Of a DNA stretch of 62,744 nucleotides, positions 51,784 through 60,379 are shown one piece after another. Within the stretch, counting starts at the first letter, position 1, and every line of letters starts with the position of its first letter. Below the pieces are notes generated by a model that ran no database searches, was not told the DNA's origin, and saw nothing but the letters and a program-made list of their open reading frames with translations. The DNA comes from CAYLLD01 sp964425135 (GTDB lineage Bacteria; Pseudomonadota; Alphaproteobacteria; Rhodobacterales; Rhodobacteraceae): positions 1 to 62,744 of the forward strand of contig CAYRKW010000012.1 of NCBI GenBank assembly GCA_964425135.1, in the 5' to 3' direction. Position numbers and translations under genes: made by a program.

Positions 51784-52556
51784 GCAAACCCGTCCCCGAG
51801 AGCGCGTTTTTCGCAGGACGGGTGATGCACATGCGGCTTGCGCCCAAACGTCACCAGTTTCGATATCGTGTGTTTTCTCTACTGCTCGATATTGATGCGC
51901 TGGACGCGGTTGCAAACCGCATACGTCTACTCAAGCTGGACCGGTTCGGTCTGATTAGTTTTTATCGCTCTGATCATGGTCCGCGCGATGGGTCCGATTT
52001 GCGCGCTTGGGTTGATGCCGAACTTGCGCGGATCGGTGTGCGCGCGCCTGCGCAAGTGCGTTTGCTGTCATTCCCGCGGATCCTGGGGGTCGGGTTCAAC
52101 CCGATTTCTGTCTTTTACTGTTATGATGAAAACGGCACGCCGAGTGCTGTGATTTACGAGGTGAAAAACACCTTCGGGGATCAGGTTGCTTACGCGATGG
52201 CGCTTGATGCTCAAGATGTTTCGCATCGGCACGGAGCGCAAAAGGAGATGTATGTCTCTCCGTTCGTTTCTCTCGATCAGACCTACCGCTTTTCGATGCA
52301 GTTTCCCGGTGAGGAATTGGCGCTCCGGATCAAGCAAGGGGCCGGGCAGGCGGATGAGTTGATTGCCACGCATAACGCGCAGCGCATGGCGCTGAGTGAT
52401 CGCAATGCTGTCAAACTTTTGATGAGCCATCCGATGATGAGTCTGAAAGTCATCGTCGCGATCCATTTTGAGGCGTTGAGATTGTTCCTCAAAGGCGTGC
52501 GGTTTCATCGCTACAGTAAATCTCAGATATGGGCCGAAAAAACACCGGCGGAGTAG
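51780..52556 (+). CDS. DUF1365 protein
   Basis: 258 aa. Begins ESAFFAGRVMHMRLAPKRHQ, then FRYRVFSLLLDIDAL and the family block ILGVGFNPISVFYCYDENG. KEMYVSPFVSLDQTYRFSMQ and HPMMSLKVIVAIHFEALRLF follow. Always found in this flavoprotein/cyclopropane-synthase context; biochemical role unknown. Translationally coupled to the flavoprotein. Confidence 0.92.
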   Translation: MSKPVPESAFFAGRVMHMRLAPKRHQFRYRVFSLLLDIDALDAVANRIRLLKLDRFGLISFYRSDHGPRDGSDLRAWVDAELARIGVRAPAQVRLLSFPRILGVGFNPISVFYCYDENGTPSAVIYEVKNTFGDQVAYAMALDAQDVSHRHGAQKEMYVSPFVSLDQTYRFSMQFPGEELALRIKQGAGQADELIATHNAQRMALSDRNAVKLLMSHPMMSLKVIVAIHFEALRLFLKGVRFHRYSKSQIWAEKTPAE

Positions 52557-52617
52557 CCCTTGTCGCGGCTGCACAAAACACTCATTAGTATCGACGCAAA
52601 TGCAAGGGAACGCACAG

Positions 52618-53832
52618 ATGGCGGAGCCATACCTATCGACAAAAGGCCAGAGTAACCTGCCGCGCTGGTTCAGTGAGGCATTTGCGCTGGTGCAAGGGAT
52701 CAAGGCCGGGCGCGTTGATCTTATCTTGCCTGACGGCCGGCTCTTCCGCGCTGAAGGTCCGGTGGCCGGGCCTCACGGCGTCATTCAGGTGCGCGATGGC
52801 GCGATGTTTTCGCGCCTCCTGCGGGAGGGTGAATTGGGGTTTGCCGAAAGCTACATGGATGGGGAATGGGATACTCCGGATTTGCAGGCGGTGCTCGATG
52901 TTTTGCTGCTGAGCAATGAGGAAGTCGGGCGCGAGATGCCTGGTGCGAAGCTGGTGCGTCTTTACGAGCGGTTGCGCCACCGGTTGCGGGCCAATTCCAA
53001 GGCACAGGCCCGCAAGAATATCTCACATCACTATGATCTGGGGAATGATTTTTACGAGATGTGGCTTGATGAGACCATGACCTATTCCTCAGCTATGTTC
53101 GACACGCAAGCCAACACGCTGGCCGCAGCACAGACGCGTAAATATGATCACTTGTGCGATGTGATCGGCGTCAAACCTGGCGATCATATTCTGGAAATTG
53201 GCTGCGGCTGGGGCGGATTTGCTGAACATGCTGCAAAGATGCGCGGGGCGCGTGTCACAGGGCTGACCATTTCACGCGAGCAACATGACTATGCCCAAAA
53301 GCGAATGCAGATGGCGGGTCTGTCTGACAGCGTGGATATCGTCATGCGAGATTATCGGGACGAGCGCGGATCCTATGACGGGATCGCCTCGATTGAGATG
53401 TTTGAGGCTGTGGGCGAGAAATATTGGCCACAGTATTTCGAAATAGTCCGCGATCGCCTTAATCCTGCTGCAATTGCAGGTCTACAGATAATCACGGTGT
53501 CGGATCATCTGTTTGAAGGCTATCGCAAAGGCGTTGATTTCATCCAGAAGTATATTTTCCCCGGCGGTATGCTGCCCTCTGTTTCGGCCTTGAGACAGGA
53601 AATCGGTGCAGCAGGGCTGACTGAAGCGTCGGTCAAAGCGTTTGGTGACAGTTATTCTCAAACGCTGCGCAGATGGCACGTGGATTTCAACGGGTCATGG
53701 GGGAAAATTGAAAAACTGGGGTTTGACGAGCGATTTGCCCGTATGTGGAACTTCTATCTGACATCATGCGCCGCCTGCTTCATGGCGGGCACGACGGATG
53801 TGATACAGATAGGTGTGCGACATGAAATCTGA
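52618..53832 (+). CDS. cfa: Cyclopropane-fatty-acyl-phospholipid synthase-like methyltransferase
   Basis: 404-aa SAM-dependent enzyme that methylates unsaturated acyl chains in membrane phospholipids. N-terminal lipid-binding part (VDLILPDGRLFRAEGP), then ISHHYDLGNDFYEMWLDETM and TYSSAMFD. The SAM motif is DHILEIGCGWGGFAEHAAKM, with ISREQHDYAQKRM and EMFEAVGEKYWP; KYIFPGGMLPS is typical. AAGGGA eight bases ahead favours the ATG at 52618 over 52600. Related enzymes make cyclopropane or methylated precursors of furan fatty acids; which applies here is not determined. Confidence 0.92.
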   Translation: MAEPYLSTKGQSNLPRWFSEAFALVQGIKAGRVDLILPDGRLFRAEGPVAGPHGVIQVRDGAMFSRLLREGELGFAESYMDGEWDTPDLQAVLDVLLLSNEEVGREMPGAKLVRLYERLRHRLRANSKAQARKNISHHYDLGNDFYEMWLDETMTYSSAMFDTQANTLAAAQTRKYDHLCDVIGVKPGDHILEIGCGWGGFAEHAAKMRGARVTGLTISREQHDYAQKRMQMAGLSDSVDIVMRDYRDERGSYDGIASIEMFEAVGEKYWPQYFEIVRDRLNPAAIAGLQIITVSDHLFEGYRKGVDFIQKYIFPGGMLPSVSALRQEIGAAGLTEASVKAFGDSYSQTLRRWHVDFNGSWGKIEKLGFDERFARMWNFYLTSCAACFMAGTTDVIQIGVRHEI

Positions 53833-54295
53833 TGTTTTGCAATCACGGCAGAACATGCCAACAGCAGCCAAAGCGGTAGCAGCTGTCGTTCTGGCGATCT
53901 GCGCCTTTGGCTGCGCGAATGTATTGACCCACCGCTTTCCCGCGCTGTCGCAAATTGGCGTGAACCCGATTTTCTTTGCCACGGTCGGTTATGTTTTCGG
54001 ATGGATCAAAATCGGTCCGATGGCGGAGATCGGCTATCGGGCGGTCTGGCGCGCGGGCATTGGAGCTGCGATTGCAACGACGTTGTCGATCATCGCGATT
54101 GCAGCGGCCCATCATATTTACCAAGGCATGCAGTATCACGCGTATAAGACCGTCGATCAGATGCTGACGGGCTATATGAACAAAGTGCTGGAGAATTTCC
54201 TGTACCTGGCCGATCCCTATATCTGGGTGGCGATTTGCAGCTCCGGCCTGCTGGCAGGCGTCTTCTCTGGATTTGCAGCGCGCCTGTGGCGTTGA
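53822..54295 (+). CDS. TrgA-like membrane protein
   Basis: 157 aa with four membrane helices. It contains MPTAAKAVAAVVLAICAFGC (family members start at MPTAA), then FATVGYVFGWIKIGPMAEIG, AIATTLSIIAIAAAHHIY and WVAICSSGLLAGVFSGFAAR. TrgA was described in Rhodobacter tellurite resistance; a general redox role is equally possible. It overlaps the cyclopropane synthase gene by 11 bases. The start could be 53855 (MPTAAK) instead of 53822; AGGTG precedes the latter. Confidence 0.68.
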   Translation: MKSDVLQSRQNMPTAAKAVAAVVLAICAFGCANVLTHRFPALSQIGVNPIFFATVGYVFGWIKIGPMAEIGYRAVWRAGIGAAIATTLSIIAIAAAHHIYQGMQYHAYKTVDQMLTGYMNKVLENFLYLADPYIWVAICSSGLLAGVFSGFAARLWR

Positions 54296-54327
54296 CATTG
54301 GGGCATATCGCGTCAGTTTGACGGGGT

Positions 54328-55641
54328 ATGCCGGACAGTTCTTCGCCTCTTCCCAAACAGCAACTCATCGCTTATGCGCTGCCGGCGTTGCCGCTGGCGG
54401 CGATCTACTTTCCGATCTTCGTCTTTCTCTCGGAGTTCTATGCGGACGCGCGTGGTGTGTCGCTGGCGAGTATCGGCGTCATTTTCCTCGCGCTTCGGGT
54501 CTTTGATGCGGTCAGCGATCCGGTTGCAGGTGTCCTGAGCGATCGAACGCGCGCCTCCATCGGGCGGCGCAGATTGTGGCTGATCCTGGCAGCGCCCCTC
54601 GTGGCGATTGGCGCGTGGATGTTGTTTGTGCCACCCAGCGATGCGGGATGGCTGTATCTCACGTTCTGGCTCTTTGTTGTGACGCTTGGATGGACCTTTG
54701 CGATGGTGCCCTACTTTTCATGGGGTGCGGAGATCAGCGGTGATTATCAGGAACGCTCGCGCGTCTCGATCTGGCGCGAGACGCTAGGGCTGACTGGCAC
54801 GATCATTGCCGCCTTGCTCTATGGATCAGGCAACAGCGAAGAAGGTATGATGCGGATTGCGCTTTTTGCGCTGATCGCAATCCCGCTGGCCGTGGCCTAT
54901 TGCGTGTGGCGTGTGCCTGAGCCAGCGGATCATTCGACCGAGCGGCCTGAGCTGAAGGCAGTCTGGAACATATTGCGCGGGGCGCTAGTGTTCCGGCGCT
55001 TGATCATTGCGTTTTTCATCAATGGGGCAGCAAACGGGATCGCCTCGACCCTGTTCATTTTTTTCGTGAAATACCGACTGGAGAATGACGACGTAGGAGG
55101 GCCGCTTTTGGTTCTCTACTTCCTTTCAGCAGTTGTCGCCGCCCCGTTCTGGATCTGGGCCTCAAAGCGGTATTCCAAACATCGCATCTGGTCGGTGGCG
55201 ATGATCTACGCAGGCTTGATTTTCGTCTGGACACTGGCGCTGGGGCCTGGAGACTGGGTGTGGTTTGCGCTCATTTGCGGGCTGTCAGGGGCTGCGCTGG
55301 GGGCCGATCTGGCGCTGCCTGCGGCGATGCAGGCGGATCTTGTTGATATGGCGACGGAGCAGACAGGGTCGCAGCAGACAGGAGCATTTTTCGCGCTCTG
55401 GTCGCTTGCAACAAAGCTCTCGCTCGCGATATCGGGGGGGCTCGCGTTTTTATATCTTGATTGGGTCGGCTTTGATGTAACGATTGAAAACTCAGCCGGG
55501 GCGCTGACCGGCCTTGCGCTTCTCTACGGGATTGGGCCGATTGCTCTTAAACTCATTGCGGTTGCGATGATGTGGAACTTCCCGCTGAATGCTGATGATC
55601 AGGCCGAGCGCCGCGCCGCAATTGAAGCGCGGCGCGCGTGA
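54328..55641 (+). CDS. MFS transporter, GPH (glycoside-pentoside-hexuronide) type
   Basis: 437 aa with 12 predicted membrane helices. DAVSDPVAGVLSDRTRASIG followed by RRRLWLILAAPLVAIGAWML is the MFS/GPH loop-2-3 motif; RDPVAGVLSD-like and LALPAAMQADLVDMAT are GPH landmarks. In Rhodobacter an apparent orthologue lies in the same stress cluster, as I recall. Cargo unknown; possibly lipid-derived. Last gene of the cluster, 32 bp after the TrgA-like gene and convergent with cvpA. Confidence 0.88.
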   Translation: MPDSSSPLPKQQLIAYALPALPLAAIYFPIFVFLSEFYADARGVSLASIGVIFLALRVFDAVSDPVAGVLSDRTRASIGRRRLWLILAAPLVAIGAWMLFVPPSDAGWLYLTFWLFVVTLGWTFAMVPYFSWGAEISGDYQERSRVSIWRETLGLTGTIIAALLYGSGNSEEGMMRIALFALIAIPLAVAYCVWRVPEPADHSTERPELKAVWNILRGALVFRRLIIAFFINGAANGIASTLFIFFVKYRLENDDVGGPLLVLYFLSAVVAAPFWIWASKRYSKHRIWSVAMIYAGLIFVWTLALGPGDWVWFALICGLSGAALGADLALPAAMQADLVDMATEQTGSQQTGAFFALWSLATKLSLAISGGLAFLYLDWVGFDVTIENSAGALTGLALLYGIGPIALKLIAVAMMWNFPLNADDQAERRAAIEARRA

Positions 55642-56241
55642 TCAGCCGTTCGAACAGGTGGTCATCAGCTCTTCGAACTTGTTCTGAACCCAGATCAACG
55701 CCTGGCTGTCGGAGACAACGCCAGCTTCGGTCTCTGCACCGAGAACATTCGCGCGGATGCTTGTTGCGAAATCAGCGAGCAACTCTTTGGATTTGGAGGT
55801 CTCGACCTGCTCGATGCCAGCACCGCCATCGGTGATGATCAAATACACGGTCAGCGCTACGGCCACGAGAACCACGCCGCGCGCAATCCCGAAAAGAAAG
55901 CCGAGCCCGCGATCCATGGGGCCAAGGGCGGAATTGGCAACAAGACCCGAGAAGAGCGGCGTAAAGATCGAGACGATGATCAGAACGCCTGCAAAGATGA
56001 TCGCGAAGGCCGCGAGCACGCCATAGACGCAATTGCCGTTCAAAATGTCCTTGAGATAAGGAATTTCGCTGACAACAGGATAGAGTTGTGGGGCGAAGAT
56101 GAAAGCGACGACGGCGGCGATGAGCCAGCCCACAATCGACATAACCTCGCGCACGAGGCCGCGCGAAAAGGCGAGAACCGCAGAAATGATGAGAATGAGG
56201 AGGACAACTCCGTCAACGATTGTATACGCTTCCAATTCCAT
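55642..56241 (-). CDS. CvpA family membrane protein
   Basis: 199 aa; four helices (AYTIVDGVVLLILIISAVLA, IVGWLIAAVVAFIFAPQLYP, VYGVLAAFAIIFAGVLIIVS, GLGFLFGIARGVVLVAVALT) with the CvpA signature FSRGLVREVMSIVGW and NSALGPMDRGLGF. CvpA is linked to colicin V production and envelope stress. The start ATG at 56241 overlaps the radA stop (TGATG), so the two are coupled; the same radA-cvpA order occurs in related genomes as I recall. Confidence 0.9.
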   Translation of the reverse strand: MELEAYTIVDGVVLLILIISAVLAFSRGLVREVMSIVGWLIAAVVAFIFAPQLYPVVSEIPYLKDILNGNCVYGVLAAFAIIFAGVLIIVSIFTPLFSGLVANSALGPMDRGLGFLFGIARGVVLVAVALTVYLIITDGGAGIEQVETSKSKELLADFATSIRANVLGAETEAGVVSDSQALIWVQNKFEELMTTCSNG

Positions 56242-57629
56242 CACCCGTCTTTCGCAAAATCTGGCTGACCAAAACACTGACTGACGAAAAACGTCAAGTC
56301 CTCGTGGCGAATTACGCTAAGGGATGTGCTCTTAACACCCTTATTTTCCGGGCGAATTGGGATATGGGCCTTGCTGAAGCCGAGTTTTTCGGCCTCTTTG
56401 AGGCGCATTTCGCTCTGTGCTGCCGGTCTGATCGCGCCTGAGAGGGAAATTTCTCCGAAAATGACGGTCTCTGGCGGCAGGGGCGCGTTTTCGCGTGCCG
56501 ACATGAGCGCGGCGGCGACGGCGAGGTCGGCGGCTGGCTCGCTGATTTTCATACCGCCCGCAACGTTGAGATAGACATCGAGGCCCGCAAAGCTGACGCC
56601 AACGCGCGCTTCGAGCACCGCAAGGATCATCGACAGGCGCGCGCTGTCCCATCCAACGACGGAGCGGCGCGGAGTGCCTAAGGGGGAGGGGGCGACGAGC
56701 GCTTGTAGTTCGACCAGCAGGGGCCGTGTGCCCTCGACACCGGCAAAGACGACAGAGCCGGGCGAAGGTTTGTCCCGCTCGGAGAGGAACAGGGCTGATG
56801 GGTTTGTGACCTGAGCCAGACCACGCCCGGTCATCTCAAAGACGCCAATCTCATCAGCGGGGCCAAAGCGATTTTTGACGGCACGCAGGATGCGGTACTG
56901 ATGGCCGCGCTCTCCTTCGAAATAGACCACGGTGTCGACCATGTGCTCCACGACACGCGGGCCTGCGATCTGGCCTTCTTTGGTGACATGGCCCACAAGA
57001 ATGACCGCGATGCCGAGACGTTTGGCAAACGTTGTCAATTCATGCGCGCAGGCGCGGACCTGGGCGACGGAGCCGGGAGCGCTGTCCACGCGGTCGGACC
57101 ACATGGTTTGGATCGAGTCGATTATCGCAAGCGTCGGGCGCTCTGCCTCAAGCGTGGTAAGGATATCGCGCAGGTTGGTTTCGGCAGCGAGTTTGACCGG
57201 GGCTTGCGACAGGCCAAGGCGGTCGGCACGCATGGCAATCTGGCTGGTCGCCTCTTCACCAGAGACGTAGATGACGTGATTGCCGCCATTGGCAAAAGCG
57301 CCTGCTGCTTGCAGCAACAGGGTAGATTTACCTATGCCCGGATCGCCGCCGACGAGCGTGACGGAGGCTTTGACCAGCCCGCCGCCTGTGACCCGGTCAA
57401 ACTCGCCAATACCGCTGGTTTGGCGCGTTATGGCGTCTTGTTTGGGCGTTAGATCAGTCAGCGTGATCGGGGTGCCTTTGGCCGCGCCAAGCGATTTGCC
57501 TGAGGGGCCCGACGAGAGCGGCGATTGTTCTTCGATTGTGTTCCATTCCCCGCAATCGTCGCAGCGTCCGGCCCATTTGGAGTAGGTCGCAGCACAATTG
57601 GTGCAGGTGAAGGATTTCTTGGCAGCCAT
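56241..57629 (-). CDS. radA: DNA repair protein RadA
   Basis: 462-aa RecA-like helicase that promotes branch migration in recombination. N-terminal zinc finger CTNC with CDDC; Walker A GGDPGIGKSTLLLQAAGAF; the RadA-specific KNRFGPADEIGVFEM motif (KNRFG). The C-terminal Lon-like domain has GWDSARLSMILAVLEARVGV and FAGLDVYLNVAGGMKI. Starts MAAKKSFTCTNC. First of a two-gene leftward unit with cvpA. Confidence 0.96.
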   Translation of the reverse strand: MAAKKSFTCTNCAATYSKWAGRCDDCGEWNTIEEQSPLSSGPSGKSLGAAKGTPITLTDLTPKQDAITRQTSGIGEFDRVTGGGLVKASVTLVGGDPGIGKSTLLLQAAGAFANGGNHVIYVSGEEATSQIAMRADRLGLSQAPVKLAAETNLRDILTTLEAERPTLAIIDSIQTMWSDRVDSAPGSVAQVRACAHELTTFAKRLGIAVILVGHVTKEGQIAGPRVVEHMVDTVVYFEGERGHQYRILRAVKNRFGPADEIGVFEMTGRGLAQVTNPSALFLSERDKPSPGSVVFAGVEGTRPLLVELQALVAPSPLGTPRRSVVGWDSARLSMILAVLEARVGVSFAGLDVYLNVAGGMKISEPAADLAVAAALMSARENAPLPPETVIFGEISLSGAIRPAAQSEMRLKEAEKLGFSKAHIPIRPENKGVKSTSLSVIRHEDLTFFVSQCFGQPDFAKDG

Positions 57630-57651
57630 GGGTGCGCTCTTTGACCCAAGA

Positions 57652-57963
57652 CTATGAGAAGGGCAAGCCGGACATCAGGATCAGCCCCATGACGGCACCA
57701 ATGGCGGGGATCAGCCATTGGCGGCGGCGGTCGAGATAAGCGGTAGTCAGGGCAGCGCAGGTGAGGGCTAATCCGGTGGGGAATGTCAGGTTTATCAGGG
57801 ATTTGCTGAGGATAGTCATTGCCGCGAGAACCATGAGCGCGGTGGCAGCATGGGCGTATTTTGTGAGGCGTGGCACGGTCGCAAATAGGCTGCTGGCGGA
57901 CCAGAAGAGGACCATAAAGGCGATGGCGGCAAGGGCTATGCCGATGAAAAGCTCGAAAATCAT
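57652..57963 (-). CDS. Small membrane protein
   Basis: 103 aa with about four hydrophobic segments (MIFELFIGIALAAIAFMVLF, LTKYAHAATALMVLAAMTIL, SLINLTFPTGLALTCAALTT, LIPAIGAVMGLILMSGL). ATGA overlap with the upstream PqiA-like gene fixes the start at 57963. No family recognised. Confidence 0.72.
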   Translation of the reverse strand: MIFELFIGIALAAIAFMVLFWSASSLFATVPRLTKYAHAATALMVLAAMTILSKSLINLTFPTGLALTCAALTTAYLDRRRQWLIPAIGAVMGLILMSGLPFS

Positions 57964-58394
57964 CGCAGGCCGCGTTTTGTGAGATGCGAAAGGATCATGG
58001 AGGCCAGCACGCAGGCTGTGAAGAGGTACAGGCCCCAAGCCGTTTCAACCCGTCCGACGCCGACGCCTTTGGCCAGAACGATGTAGACGGCGATGAGGAA
58101 CACATCGGCCATGGCGAGTTTGCCCATGATGTCGACGAGCGGGATGGCTTTGTCGGTGATGGCTTTGAACTGGATGGCGGCGAGGGTGAGGGTTTTGGCA
58201 ATTGGGGCAATCATAGCGAACAGGACGACGATCAAGGCAAGGATGATGTCAGTGCCCCAAAGGCTCTGCACGCCGCTGAGGATCGACAGCTTATCGAGGG
58301 AGAAAAACGGTAGCAATCCGGCGCGGGCGAGCGGGGCCATCCATGCGATCGGAAAGAGGATCAAGAGGGCCAGATTGAGCGATTTTAGCAGCAC
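57960..58394 (-). CDS. Paraquat-inducible protein A-like membrane protein
   Basis: 144 aa, four helices. LNLALLILFPIAWMAPLARA, LLPFFSLDKLSILSGVQSLW, and MADVFLIAVYIVLAKGVGVG match PqiA/YebS-type proteins, which with MCE partners function in lipid transport. No MCE (pqiB) gene follows, and this is a single PqiA domain rather than the tandem E. coli form. Start taken as GTG at 58394, overlapping the upstream stop; the longer frame to 58622 is an out-of-family Pro-rich shadow of the neighbouring gene. Confidence 0.75.
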   Translation of the reverse strand: MLLKSLNLALLILFPIAWMAPLARAGLLPFFSLDKLSILSGVQSLWGTDIILALIVVLFAMIAPIAKTLTLAAIQFKAITDKAIPLVDIMGKLAMADVFLIAVYIVLAKGVGVGRVETAWGLYLFTACVLASMILSHLTKRGLR

Positions 58395-58765
58395 GGGGAC
58401 GGGATCGGTTGCAGGGCTGTTTCGTGGGTTGCGATATGGGCGCGGAGATTGTCGAGGGCCGTGGGGATGGGTTTTTGGGTCAGGTTGCGCGGTTTGCGGG
58501 TACTTGGGGCGATGGTCTGGCTGCGGGAAAGGTGGCCTTGGCGGATCAGGGTTTCGATGATCTGGGTGGCTCGGCGGGTATCGGTTTTGAGGAGCGAGGC
58601 GAGCATCTGGGGCGTGCAGCAACCGTGGAGGTCGCGCAGGTATCGCGCCCAGATCAGGGCGTTGTTGGGGAGGGCGAGGGCTCGTGTCGCTGCGATTGAT
58701 GTCGCTGGCAGGAGCGGGACGGAGGCGGCTGCGAGTGCAGATTGTGCGAATTGGCGTCGGTTCAT
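58385..58765 (-). CDS. Uncharacterised protein with twin-arginine-like signal
   Basis: 126 aa. MNRRQFAQSALAAASVPLLP is a Tat-style signal with cleavage near SIAAT. The remainder contains ALIWARYLRDLHGCCTPQML and LLKTDTRRATQIIETLIRQG, which resembles a winged-helix fold. A DNA-binding fold behind an export signal is odd. It overlaps the PqiA-like gene. No family assigned. Confidence 0.68.
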   Translation of the reverse strand: MNRRQFAQSALAAASVPLLPATSIAATRALALPNNALIWARYLRDLHGCCTPQMLASLLKTDTRRATQIIETLIRQGHLSRSQTIAPSTRKPRNLTQKPIPTALDNLRAHIATHETALQPIPSPCC

Positions 58766-58939
58766 GTGCCAGATATGGGGCGAGATGGTGAGATGTTCAA
58801 CTTTGTATGTGTGGGGTGCGGTGGCTGTGTTTGTTCAAAGGTGGGGCTTAGAGTATTGTTGATCTGTGGGTTAGATTGAATGGCGTTTCAGGTTTTCGTC
58901 TGAGCACATCTTCGCAACATGCACCGTCCGGCAACTGCC

Positions 58940-58986
58940 GGACAGCCCCCGACCCTCCCAGGGTCACGGGCTGCCCTTGTTACTTG
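58940..58986. repeat. Dispersed intergenic palindromic element, copy 2
   Basis: Starts GGACAGCCCCCGACC, identical for 15 bases to 43236-43250, and ends GCCCTTGTTACTTG. CAGCCC pairs with GGGCTG and GACCCT with AGGGTC, forming one long imperfect hairpin. Confidence 0.6.
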
Positions 58987-59031
58987 TCCAGTTAATCCTG
59001 TTTAAGAGAATGCCAAAGTCAGCGCGCCTCG

Positions 59032-59046
59032 TTAACCTTTTGTTAA
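59032..59046. promoter_or_regulatory. CtrA-type site TTAA-N7-TTAA
   Basis: TTAACCTTTTGTTAA has both half-sites and the exact 7-bp spacing of the CtrA consensus; a third TTAA follows at 59053-59056. It lies 270 bp from the nearest downstream gene, so the target is unclear. Confidence 0.4.
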
Positions 59047-59060
59047 CATTCGTTAATCCC

Positions 59061-59092
59061 AAAACAAAAGCCGCCCCGTTTTAAGGGCGGCC
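59061..59092 (-). terminator. Intrinsic terminator of icd
   Basis: Minus strand GCCGCCC ... GGGCGGC (7 bp, 8-nt loop) followed by TTTTGTTTT. About 36 bp past the icd stop. Confidence 0.92.
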
Positions 59093-59127
59093 TCAAGGTT
59101 TGGAGGGGCGCTCTGCCGACTGTTGGG

Positions 59128-60342
59128 TCAGCCCGCGAGCGCTTTGTTCAGGTTCTCGTCGATCTTATCGAGGAACCCTTCGGTGGTGAGCCAGCTTTGA
59201 TCTGGCCCGACCAAAAGCGCCAGATCTTTGGTCATCGCACCGCTTTCTACGGTTTCCACGATGACGCGTTCCAGCGTTTGCGCAAATTCTGTGAGCTTGG
59301 CGTTGCCGTCGAGTTTGGCGCGGTGCTTCAGGCCGCCTGTCCAAGCGTAGATGGACGCAATCGAGTTGGTCGATGTGGCCTCGCCCTTCTGGTGCTGACG
59401 ATAGTGGCGGGTGACCGTACCATGAGCCGCTTCGGCCTCGACGATCTTCCCGTCTGGCGTCATCAGCTGGCTCGTCATCAGGCCCAGCGAACCAAAGCCT
59501 TGCGCAACCGTGTCGGACTGCACGTCTCCATCGTAGTTTTTACAGGCCCAAACATAGCCGCCGGACCATTTCAGCGACGCAGCGACCATGTCGTCGATCA
59601 GGCGATGCTCGTACCAGATTTTCTTCGCTTCGAATTTCTCGGCAAATTCTTCTTCATAAACTTTTTGGAAGATGTCTTTGAAGCGACCGTCATAGGCTTT
59701 GAGGATGGTGTTCTTGGTTGACAGATAAACCGGCCATCCCAGATTGAGCCCGTAGTTGAGCGAGGCGCGGGCGAAGTCCTGGATGGATTTATCCAAGTTA
59801 TACATACCCATGGCGATGCCGGCTTCGGGGGCGTCGAACACCTCGCGCTCAATGACCGTGCCATCTTCGCCTTCGAACTTCATGGTCAGCTTGCCCGGTC
59901 CCGGGAAGAGGAAGTCGGTCGCGCGGTACTGATCGCCAAAAGCGTGGCGGCCAACCACGATGGGCTGGGTCCAGCCGGGGACGAGGCGCGGGACGTTCGA
60001 GCAGATAATCGGCTGGCGGAAAATCACGCCGCCAAGGATGTTGCGGATGGTGCCATTGGGCGAGCGCCACATCTTTTTGAGGCCAAACTCTTCGACACGC
60101 GCTTCATCGGGTGTGATCGTCGCACATTTGACGCCGACGCCGTGCTCTTTGATCGCATGGGCCGCATCAATGGTGATCTGGTCGTCGGTCTTATCCCGCT
60201 CTTCCATACCCAGATCGTAGTATTTCAGATCAATATCGAGATAGGGCAGGATCAGTTTATCCTTGATGATCTGCCAGATGATGCGTGTCATCTCGTCGCC
60301 GTCGAGCTCTACAACGGGATTGTCTACCTTGATCTTTGTCAT
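59128..60342 (-). CDS. icd: NADP-dependent isocitrate dehydrogenase
   Basis: 404-aa TCA enzyme converting isocitrate to 2-oxoglutarate, of the eukaryotic-like homodimeric type II. VVELDGDEMTRIIWQIIKDK, WRSPNGTIRNILGGVIFRQP (SPNGTIRN substrate loop), RHAFGDQYRATDF, WYEHRLIDDMVAASLKWSGG and EAAHGTVTRHYRQHQKGEAT are all present. The frame is open to 60564 but homologues begin MTKIKVDNPVVELDG. The upstream region carries three phased GTATAC motifs. Confidence 0.97.
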   Translation of the reverse strand: MTKIKVDNPVVELDGDEMTRIIWQIIKDKLILPYLDIDLKYYDLGMEERDKTDDQITIDAAHAIKEHGVGVKCATITPDEARVEEFGLKKMWRSPNGTIRNILGGVIFRQPIICSNVPRLVPGWTQPIVVGRHAFGDQYRATDFLFPGPGKLTMKFEGEDGTVIEREVFDAPEAGIAMGMYNLDKSIQDFARASLNYGLNLGWPVYLSTKNTILKAYDGRFKDIFQKVYEEEFAEKFEAKKIWYEHRLIDDMVAASLKWSGGYVWACKNYDGDVQSDTVAQGFGSLGLMTSQLMTPDGKIVEAEAAHGTVTRHYRQHQKGEATSTNSIASIYAWTGGLKHRAKLDGNAKLTEFAQTLERVIVETVESGAMTKDLALLVGPDQSWLTTEGFLDKIDENLNKALAG

Positions 60343-60379
60343 GATGGGTCCTTGGACTGATTCCGCGAATTTGAGCGCG

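Larger units (their letters stand above)
58766..59060. other. Intergenic region upstream of the Tat-like gene
   Basis: 295 bp without a gene. It contains the dispersed palindrome copy 2 (58940-58986) and a TTAA-N7-TTAA site (59032-59046), bordered by the icd terminator. Confidence 0.6.

Noticed and set aside
58395..58622. Pro/His-rich extension of the PqiA-like gene
   Set aside because: It overlaps the upstream gene almost entirely, is low in complexity and is not found in PqiA proteins.
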